A program made the position numbers and the translations under genes. A stretch of 9,656 nucleotides of DNA from Myxococcota bacterium (lineage in GTDB: Bacteria > Myxococcota_A > UBA9160 > PR03). The notes below the pieces were generated by a model, which worked only from the letters and a program-made list of their open reading frames with translations, did no database searches and had not been told where the DNA came from. Positions 1-5,254 of the stretch are shown here, in pieces; within the stretch, counting starts at the first letter, position 1; every line of letters starts with the position of its first letter. The stretch covers positions 1 to 9,656 of the forward strand of contig JASJBO010000285.1 in assembly GCA_030066475.1 (NCBI GenBank), in the 5' to 3' direction.

Positions 1-622
1 CCCAGGTGTAGCCGAGCCGGCGCATGCGGGCCTCGGCCTCGGCGCGCTCGGCCACGCCGAAGGTGCTGCGCCAGCTCCGGCCCACGCCCGACTCGGGGTC
101 GTCCTCGGGCGGCATCACCAGGCTGTAGAGCAGGCCGTGCTTCTCGCAGTCCTGCGCGAACTCGGGGCAGCGCGCGGCCAGCGCCTCGAAGAGCCGGTCG
201 GAGCGGCACAGCGAGGTCGCCCCGCCCTCCTCCGCCGGCTTCTCGCAGAAGAAGAACAGGCGGCTCGGGTACACCGGCGTCTGCGCCATCTCGTGGTGGA
301 GCGTGATGGTGACCGACGGCGGCGCCTCGTTGGCGGTGAAGACGCGCTCGGTGCGATTCACGCGCACCGCGTTCGAGAGCGACTCGGCGTAGCGGAAGTT
401 CGGGTAGTCGAAGGCGCGGATCAGGGCGTCGAAGTCGCCATCCGAGGCGAGCGGGAAGCCGCGGAAGAGCAGCGCGCCGTGCCGGCGCAGCTCCGCGTCG
501 AGCGTCTCGCGTTCGGCCGCGACCCAGCGCGTCACCGCGTCGAGGGCGGCGCCGGGGCTCCGGCACGCGTGGATTCGCGGGAAGTCGCCGCTGCTCGTCA
601 CCTCGAGCTCCGCCCGCCTCAT
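1..622 (-). CDS. TauD/TfdA-type Fe(II)/2-oxoglutarate dioxygenase, C-terminus off the left edge
   Basis: The first 207 residues are visible. Residues 50-56 read ALLFRGF, the strand typical of TauD/TfdA (also SyrP-like) oxygenases. Residues 109-111 form the H-x-E metal motif (H109, E111), followed by YP and a segment LFFFCEKPAEEGG then TSL, a family hallmark. These enzymes use O2 and 2-oxoglutarate to hydroxylate or otherwise oxidise a small substrate in the cytoplasm; the substrate cannot be read from this sequence. The distal His and the Arg that binds 2-oxoglutarate should lie beyond position 1 and are not seen. The ATG at 622 has a GGAG (plus-strand 628-631) 5 nt upstream and starts 10 nt after the stop of the aldo/keto reductase, so the two are almost certainly co-transcribed and probably translationally coupled. 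Family assignment is confident, function is not. Confidence 0.9.
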   Translation of the reverse strand, partial: MRRAELEVTSSGDFPRIHACRSPGAALDAVTRWVAAERETLDAELRRHGALLFRGFPLASDGDFDALIRAFDYPNFRYAESLSNAVRVNRTERVFTANEAPPSVTITLHHEMAQTPVYPSRLFFFCEKPAEEGGATSLCRSDRLFEALAARCPEFAQDCEKHGLLYSLVMPPEDDPESGVGRSWRSTFGVAERAEAEARMRRLGYTW

Positions 623-632
623 CGCCGCTCCG

Positions 633-1622
633 CTACTCGTAGATCGGGAAGAAGGTGTGGAAGGCGCCCTCGCAGAACACGCCCGGGTCGTTGAAGCGGC
701 GTCCGCGATCGAGTCCCGAGATGGCGTCCATCTGCACGGCCGACAGCTCGAAGTCGAACAGCGCCAGGTTCTCGCGCAGGCGCTCCGGGCTCTGGCTCTT
801 GGGGATCACGGCCGTGCCGCGCTGCACGCCCCAGCGCAGCACCACCTGGGCGGGGCTGCGGCCCACCTCCTGGGCGACCTCCACCACGGTCGCGTGCTCG
901 AGCACCGACTCCGCGGCGCGCGCCATGTCGAGCTCGAAGTAGGACTGTGCCGCCAGCGGCGAGAAGCCGGTGACGGCGATCGACTGCTCGCCGCAGAAGC
1001 GCAGCAGCTTCTCCTGCGCCAGGTAGGGGTGCAGCTCGACCTGCAGCACGGCGGGCCGCACGCGCGCGTAGGAGAGCAGGTCGCGCAGCAGCGACACGCC
1101 GAAGTTGCAGACGCCGATGTGGCGCACGAGACCCGCGTCGACCAGGTCCTCCATCGCGCCCCACGTCTCGGCGATCGACACGGGGGCGGGCTCCATGCGC
1201 GGCTCGGCGGCGTCGGGCTCGTGCAGCCACTCGGGCGGGTAGCGCACGTCGAACGGCACGTAGCGGAGCGCGATCGGGAAGTGGATCAGGTAGAGGTCGA
1301 GGTGGTCGAGGCCGAGGTCGCGCAGCGAGCGCTCGAGCGCGGGCCGCACGTGCTCGGCCGCGTGGTAGGTGTTCCAGAGCTTGGAGGTGATGAACAGCTC
1401 GTCGCGCCGGCAAACGCCCGCGTCGAGCGCCTTGCGCAGCCCGGCCCCCACCTCGGCCTCGTTGCCGTAGTCGCAGGCGCTGTCGAGGTGGCGGTAGCCG
1501 GCGCGGAGTGCGGTCTCGACGATCCCCGGCGCGTTGGCGCCCGCGATCTTCCACAGGCCGAGGCCCACCGCGGGCATGCGGGCGCCCGAGGCGAGCGGGA
1601 GCAAGTCCGAGGGGGTGGCCAT
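633..1622 (-). CDS. Aldo/keto reductase, xylose-reductase-like
   Basis: This 329-residue protein has the complete AKR catalytic tetrad: D47 (in HLDSA), Y52 (DYGNE), K81 (ITSKLWN) and H114 (LIHFP). The coenzyme-loop motif VIPKSQSPERL lies near the C-terminus. The long loop after HFPIA, with YPPEW and then the ETWGAMEDLVDAGLVRHIGV segment, matches the xylose-reductase/AKR2 branch rather than plain AKR5-type reductases. The expected reaction is NAD(P)H-dependent reduction of an aldehyde or ketone in the cytoplasm. The ATG at 1622 fits the normal AKR N-terminus (SDLLPLASGARMPAVGLG begins at residue 5). It has no good ribosome binding site, but a TATCAT lies 9 nt upstream. The frame stays open further upstream and includes an ATG at 1766 with a strong purine-rich site, which would add 48 unusual residues; I judge that less likely. 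It is followed at 10 nt by the dioxygenase. Confidence 0.93.
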   Translation of the reverse strand: MATPSDLLPLASGARMPAVGLGLWKIAGANAPGIVETALRAGYRHLDSACDYGNEAEVGAGLRKALDAGVCRRDELFITSKLWNTYHAAEHVRPALERSLRDLGLDHLDLYLIHFPIALRYVPFDVRYPPEWLHEPDAAEPRMEPAPVSIAETWGAMEDLVDAGLVRHIGVCNFGVSLLRDLLSYARVRPAVLQVELHPYLAQEKLLRFCGEQSIAVTGFSPLAAQSYFELDMARAAESVLEHATVVEVAQEVGRSPAQVVLRWGVQRGTAVIPKSQSPERLRENLALFDFELSAVQMDAISGLDRGRRFNDPGVFCEGAFHTFFPIYE

Positions 1623-1766
1623 GGTCGACGCATGATAGCGGGGCTCGTAGGGCTCGAGCCGCAGGTGCTGGCGGAGCGCCGAGCCCGGCGCCCACCTCCC
1701 AGGCGCTGATCTCCATCTCGCCCGCGAGGTCGGTGCCGTAGCCGGTAGCGACGTGAGGCGGACCAT
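1623..1766 (-). pseudogene. Probable broken coding remnant upstream of the aldo/keto reductase
   Basis: On the minus strand an ATG at 1766 is preceded by GAGAGGAAG (plus-strand 1772-1780) at normal spacing, giving MVRLTS. Coding character then moves to another frame. From about 1752 to 1676 it reads VATGYGTDLAGEMEISAWEV, with nearly every codon ending in G or C as in the real genes here. From about 1682 it returns to the first frame as SALRQHLRLEPYEPRYHAS, again with strong third-position GC, and runs in frame into the aldo/keto reductase. A pattern with two compensating shifts suggests a decayed gene start or two single-base errors. I do not recognise the product. It could also be non-coding leader sequence with chance composition. 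Confidence 0.3.
1632..1637 (-). promoter_or_regulatory. Possible -10 element (TATCAT) for the aldo/keto reductase
   Basis: TATCAT on the minus strand matches the -10 consensus at five of six positions and lies 9 nt before the ATG at 1622. A transcript starting there would have almost no leader, which would fit the missing ribosome binding site. No convincing -35 hexamer lies 16-18 nt upstream, so this is weak. Confidence 0.2.
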
Positions 1767-1813
1767 GTTCGCTTCCTCTCGGATCGAGGTCAGCATAGCC
1801 CGAAGCGGCCCGG

Positions 1814-3757
1814 CTAGAGCTCTCCCGCCAGCGACTCGAAGGCGTCGAAGCCGGTCTCCTCGCGGAACACGCAGAAGTGGCCGTCGTAGTCCGCGGAGGG
1901 CGTGCAGCGGACCAGCTCGCCGTCGCGGGTGGCGTCTGCGATCCAGCCGGGACCCTCCTCGGGGAGCTTGCTGTCGCCGTCGCCCTGGAAGACCACGACC
2001 GGCGTCCGGTGGCTGGCCGCGACCGGCAGCGGATCGCCGCCGTCGATGACGAGCTGGAACGGGATGCCGAGCGGGTGGAAGCGGTCGATCCCGTCCCAGG
2101 CCTCCGGCGGAACGCCGAACAGCGCCCCGAGCACGCGGGGTGGCGTCGGGTCCTCGGGCACGGGCACGCCCGCGAGCAGGAAGATCAGCTCGGCGATCCC
2201 GGTGAGCTGGAACAGGTCGGAGGCCAGCACCGAGTGGAGCTGGAAGCCGGAGGTCCCGTTGAGCAGGATGCGCTGCGGCCCCTTCCAGCGCGGGTGCAGC
2301 GCCGCGGCCACCCCGCTCATCTGCGCGCCGATCGAGTGCCCGAAGACACCGAGCCGCCAGGTGCTGAGGTCGCGGCCGAGTCCCCACTCGGCCAGCAGGC
2401 GCTTGAGCCGCTTGCGCGCGAAGCGCACCACGACGTGCTGGTCGACCGCGCCCTGCTGGATCGCCGCGCGGAAGGCCGGCAGGTTGGGCACGTTCACCAC
2501 GGCCAGGTTCGTCTCGTAGCCGCGGTCGATCAGCGGAAAGCGCTGGCCGAAGAGCGGCTGGTCGAAGCTCAGCAGCACGGTGCCCAGCGCCGCCAGGCGG
2601 CGGCGGATCTCGGGCATGTCGTTGGCGGGGTCCTTGCGCTGAACGGCCGCGTAGGCGTCGCCGCCGGAGCCGTGCGCCCACACGACGAGGCGGCGGAGCT
2701 TCGCTGCGCGCGGCACCTGCACCACGATGCGCATGGGCTCGGCCCGGCCGGCCGCGAGCAGCTCGCCCGCCGGCGTGAACGGGATCCAGCCGTCGCTGCG
2801 CCCGGTGTCGCCGAGGATGCCGAGTCCGGGGCTCTGGTACGGGCGTCCCGCCGGGTCCTGGAACGCCACCGTCCGGATCGTGGCCTGGAACACGCGCATC
2901 GGGCCGCCGGTCAGATCGACGACGTTCGGCGGCGCGCCGGACCGGTCGCCCAGGAAGGTCCGCTCCTCGCCGCCGTCCGCGAAGCGCACGGTCTCGACCG
3001 TCGCGGCGTTGCCGGACGGCGTCACGCCCTGCTCGTAGCGCAGCGACGCGACCTCGCGCAGGGGCGAGACCGGATCGAGGAGCGAGGGGTCGGCGTCGAT
3101 CGCCGCGTCGGTGGCCGCGCGCAGCGCCGCGAGCTCGGCGACGCTGTGCTGCACGGTGAAGACCGTGGCGATCCCCGCATCGCCCGCGAGTCCGGGCGGC
3201 AGGCTCGCGGGCGGCGACCAGCCCAGCGCGCGGCGCACGGCGCGGGCCGACACGACGCACGCGTAGCGCTGCCCCGAACGCAGCGGCACGCGCTCGTCGG
3301 GCGTGATGATCAGCAGTCCCTCACGCAGGTACGGGTCGCCCCGAGGGTCGGCCAGGTAGCGGACGCGCACGGGCACGCGGTGGTGCGAGTCGAGCGCGAC
3401 CAGGCGCACCGCATCGCCGGGTGCGCTCTCGTAGCGGTCGCGCAGACCCGGGTCGGTGTCGGTGCGGAAGTAGATCGGCGTCATCGCCGAGAAGCCCCCG
3501 ACGCTGGCCGCCACCTGCGCCAGCCAGCCGTCGAGGAAGAGCTGACCGATGGCGGAGGCGGCGCGCGGGAAGCCGTCGAGTGCGACGCGGCCGTCCCCGG
3601 CGCGCAGCTCGTCGGAGGGGAAGGGGCGGTCGAGCAGGTGGGCGCTGCGGTCGGGAGCGACCACGGCCGTGGCGAGCGGCTCGAGGCCCGGCGGGGGCGA
3701 GCCGGACGAGACGCCGAGCAGCAGGGGGAGCAGCAGCAGGAGCGGAGCGCGAGGCAT
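1814..3757 (-). CDS. Exported alpha/beta hydrolase (lipase/esterase type)
   Basis: The product is 647 residues. It begins MPRAPLLLLLPLLLG, a clear Sec-type signal peptide without a lipobox Cys, so it is probably secreted or periplasmic. The N-terminal part (about residues 30-330) contains PFPSDELR, a motif I associate with large bacterial lipase-like proteins whose N-terminal domain is poorly characterised. The C-terminal part is an alpha/beta-hydrolase fold: oxyanion HG at 362-363 (VVWAHGSGG), nucleophile elbow GHSIG with S475, candidate acid D593 or D595 (QGDGDSK), and candidate catalytic H627 (YDGHF). It should hydrolyse an ester, but the substrate is unknown. The ATG at 3757 is chosen because it starts the signal peptide and has GGAG 7 nt upstream; the frame stays open 25 codons further to 3832, but those residues are Arg-rich and not signal-like. 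It is transcribed divergently from the selenoprotein gene. Confidence 0.9.
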   Translation of the reverse strand: MPRAPLLLLLPLLLGVSSGSPPPGLEPLATAVVAPDRSAHLLDRPFPSDELRAGDGRVALDGFPRAASAIGQLFLDGWLAQVAASVGGFSAMTPIYFRTDTDPGLRDRYESAPGDAVRLVALDSHHRVPVRVRYLADPRGDPYLREGLLIITPDERVPLRSGQRYACVVSARAVRRALGWSPPASLPPGLAGDAGIATVFTVQHSVAELAALRAATDAAIDADPSLLDPVSPLREVASLRYEQGVTPSGNAATVETVRFADGGEERTFLGDRSGAPPNVVDLTGGPMRVFQATIRTVAFQDPAGRPYQSPGLGILGDTGRSDGWIPFTPAGELLAAGRAEPMRIVVQVPRAAKLRRLVVWAHGSGGDAYAAVQRKDPANDMPEIRRRLAALGTVLLSFDQPLFGQRFPLIDRGYETNLAVVNVPNLPAFRAAIQQGAVDQHVVVRFARKRLKRLLAEWGLGRDLSTWRLGVFGHSIGAQMSGVAAALHPRWKGPQRILLNGTSGFQLHSVLASDLFQLTGIAELIFLLAGVPVPEDPTPPRVLGALFGVPPEAWDGIDRFHPLGIPFQLVIDGGDPLPVAASHRTPVVVFQGDGDSKLPEEGPGWIADATRDGELVRCTPSADYDGHFCVFREETGFDAFESLAGEL

Positions 3758-3803
3758 CGGGGATCTCCGGAAGCGCGACGAGGAGCGCTCGAGTCCGCCT
3801 CCC

Positions 3804-3832
3804 CTTCTACGTGAGCCGTCGGCCGGAATCAA
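3804..3832 (-). promoter_or_regulatory. Candidate sigma70-type promoter of the exported hydrolase
   Basis: On the minus strand TTGATT (plus-strand 3827-3832) and TAGAAG (3804-3809) are separated by exactly 17 nt. They match the -35 and -10 consensus at four of six positions each. Initiation would fall near 3797, leaving a leader of about 40 nt before the ATG at 3757. It is one of the few AT-richer spots in the divergent gap 3758-3875, which adds some weight. Confidence 0.4.
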
Positions 3833-3875
3833 GGCGCGTGCGGGGGGCCGGGAGGCACTGGGCTACGCTCCCGGC

Positions 3876-4739
3876 ATGGGCGAACGCGAAGTCGACTCCT
3901 GGCGCTTCACCGGCTCCACCATCGGCAGGCTGCTCTCGGCCGGCATCCCGGCCGAGCCGTCGCACCCGCCGATCCCCTGGACGGCGGTCTCGAAGCCGCT
4001 CGCCGAGAGCCGCGTGGCGCTGCTCTCGACCGCCGGTCTCTCGATGCGGGGCGACGAGCCCTTCGACATGGAGTACGAGCGCCAGCACCCGACCCGCGGC
4101 GACTCGAGCTGGCGCCGGCTGCGCGCCGACGCCACGGCGCAGGACGTCGAGGTCAACCACCTGCACATCGACACCGGCTACATCGAGCGCGACCTGAACG
4201 TGGCGCTGCCTCTCGACCGCCTGCGCGAGCTGGTCGCGGAGGGCAAGGTCGGGGCGCTGGCCGACACGCACTACTCGATCATGGGCTTCCAGGGCAACGA
4301 CCCGAGCGTGCTGGTGGAGCGGAGCGCGCCCGAGATCGCGGCCGCGATGCAGAGCGAGGAGGTCGACCTGGCGCTCCTCGCCCCCGTCTGACCCGACTGC
4401 TGCCGGTCCGTGGGACTGGTCGGGCGCGTGATCGAGGCGGCGGGGATCCCCACCGTGACGCTCAACATGATCCCCGCCTACCAGAACCTGGTGGGCATGC
4501 CGCGCGTGGCGGCGATCGAGCACCCGTTCGGCCGGCCCTACGGCGACGTGGGCGACGCGGCCACCCAGCGGGCCGTGCTCGAGGCGGCGCTGGCGGTGTT
4601 CGACAGCGCGAAGCAGCCGGGCCACGTCGAGCACCTGCCGTTCGTCTGGCACGAGGACCCGAAGCAGACGAAGTGGCACCCGGCAGAGCCGTCTCCGATC
4701 ATCGCCTTGATGAAGCAGCGGCGCGCGAAGCAGGGCTAG
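3876..4739 (+). CDS. GrdB-family selenoprotein read through an in-frame TGA (Sec172)
   Basis: Read through the TGA at 4389-4391 as selenocysteine, this is one protein of 287 residues ending at the TAG at 4737-4739. It belongs to the glycine/sarcosine/betaine reductase selenoprotein B-like family. Visible family features are SRVALLSTAGL (45-55), a GDEPFD segment, DLNVALPLDRLRELVAEG (106-123), then LADTHYSIMG, and after the TGA GLVGRVIEAAGIPTV and HPFGRPYG. The recoded residue lies in APV-U-P-D-C-C, a U172-x-x-C175 redox motif with an extra C176, where relatives carry U-x-x-C or C-x-x-C. True GrdB proteins are longer (around 430 residues) and use the selenol to cleave C-N bonds reductively; shorter stand-alone members have no firmly known substrate. 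The ATG at 3876 lacks a good ribosome binding site (GGAGG at 3851-3855 is too far). The alternative is a nonsense-mutated Cys form, but intact homology on both sides and the hairpin after the TGA argue against it. Confidence 0.85.
4392..4424 (+). promoter_or_regulatory. Candidate bacterial SECIS hairpin
   Basis: Directly after the TGA, CCCGACT (4392-4398) pairs with GGTCGGG (4418-4424), including one T-G wobble. After a 6-nt bulge on the 5' side, GGTCC (4405-4409) pairs with GGACT (4413-4417), including one G-T wobble, closing a GTG loop at 4410-4412. The apical loop begins 18 nt after the TGA and opens with G-U, which agrees with the published bacterial SECIS pattern (loop about 16-37 nt from UGA, G in the first two loop positions, a short upper stem). 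It would recruit SelB carrying Sec-tRNA. Pairing was done by eye; no folding energy was calculated. Confidence 0.7.
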
Positions 4740-4770
4740 CCTCGGGCTGCCCGCTCAACAGGAGGTCGAG

Positions 4771-5241
4771 ATGGCGATCGAGGAAGGCAAGAAGGCACCC
4801 GCATTCACGCTCCCGGACGCGAGTGGCCACAAGGTGGCGCTGAAGGACTTCGCCGGGCAGCACGTCATCGTCTACTTCTACCCGCGCGACGACACGCCGG
4901 GCTGCACCAAGGAGGCCTGCGCCTTCCGCGACGACATCCGCCAGTACGAGAAGCTCGACGCGGTGGTGATCGGCATCTCGCCCGACGGGCCCGAGAGCCA
5001 TGCGAAGTTCGCCAAGAAGTTCCGGCTGCCCTTCACGCTGCTCTGCGACCCCGACAAGAAGGTGATGACGAAGTACGGCGCCTTCGGCGAGAAGATGATG
5101 TACGGCAAGAAGACGCAGGGCGTGATCCGCTCGACCGTCTGGATCGGGCCCGACGGCGTGGTACGCAAGCACTGGAAGAAGGTGGCCAAGGCCGCGGACC
5201 ACCCCGCCAAGGTCCTGGAGGCGCTCCGGGAAGCCGAGTAG
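4771..5241 (+). CDS. bcp: Peroxiredoxin, Bcp/PrxQ type (thiol peroxidase)
   Basis: At 156 residues this is the standard length for Bcp/PrxQ. The active-site segment YPRDDTPGCTKEACAFRD places the peroxidatic Cys at C45 and the resolving Cys at C50, the same spacing as E. coli Bcp. T42 and P43 precede C45 and an Arg lies further down in VIRSTVWI, as usual for the family. It reduces hydrogen peroxide and organic hydroperoxides in the cytoplasm and is recycled by thioredoxin or a similar donor. The start is firm: AGGAGGT at 4760-4766 lies 4 nt before the ATG, the best ribosome binding site in the window. It begins 31 nt after the selenoprotein stop and ends 13 nt before the flavoprotein, so it is the middle gene of a probable operon. 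No Sec or frame problem is seen here. Confidence 0.96.
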   Translation: MAIEEGKKAPAFTLPDASGHKVALKDFAGQHVIVYFYPRDDTPGCTKEACAFRDDIRQYEKLDAVVIGISPDGPESHAKFAKKFRLPFTLLCDPDKKVMTKYGAFGEKMMYGKKTQGVIRSTVWIGPDGVVRKHWKKVAKAADHPAKVLEALREAE

Positions 5242-5245
5242 GGAG
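5241..5245 (+). promoter_or_regulatory. Ribosome binding site deciding the GTG start at 5255
   Basis: GGGAG overlaps the last base of the peroxiredoxin stop codon and lies 9 nt before the GTG. No comparable purine run precedes the ATG at 5282, so this site favours the GTG start and suggests coupled translation with the peroxiredoxin. Confidence 0.5.
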
Positions 5246-5254
5246 CGTCCGATC

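Noticed and set aside
633..3260. A single 875-codon minus-strand reading frame
   Set aside because: Only its last 329 codons look like a protein (the aldo/keto reductase). The upstream part is an Arg/Ala-rich shadow in another frame of the exported hydrolase, which has a full signal peptide and catalytic triad.
1877..3814. A 645-codon plus-strand open frame antisense to the exported hydrolase
   Set aside because: Composition is Arg/Ala/Gly/His-rich without any domain pattern, as expected for the antisense frame of a GC-rich gene.
3851..3855. GGAGG as ribosome binding site of the selenoprotein gene
   Set aside because: It lies 20 nt before the ATG at 3876, too far for normal initiation, and no start codon in that frame follows at proper distance.
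3876..4391. A pseudogene truncated by a nonsense mutation
   Set aside because: The downstream half keeps its frame and conserved residues, the TGA sits exactly at the redox residue position, and a SECIS-like hairpin follows. It stays a minor alternative because TGC to TGA is one base change.
3807..4679. A 290-codon minus-strand frame antisense to the selenoprotein gene
   Set aside because: It is a shadow reading: no motifs, an Arg/His/Val-rich product, and it overlaps the divergent promoter region and the whole GrdB-like gene.
4410..4739. A separate 109-residue gene starting at GTG 4410
   Set aside because: It has no ribosome binding site, its start lies in the loop of the hairpin after the TGA, and its sequence is the C-terminal part of the same protein family in the same frame as the upstream piece.
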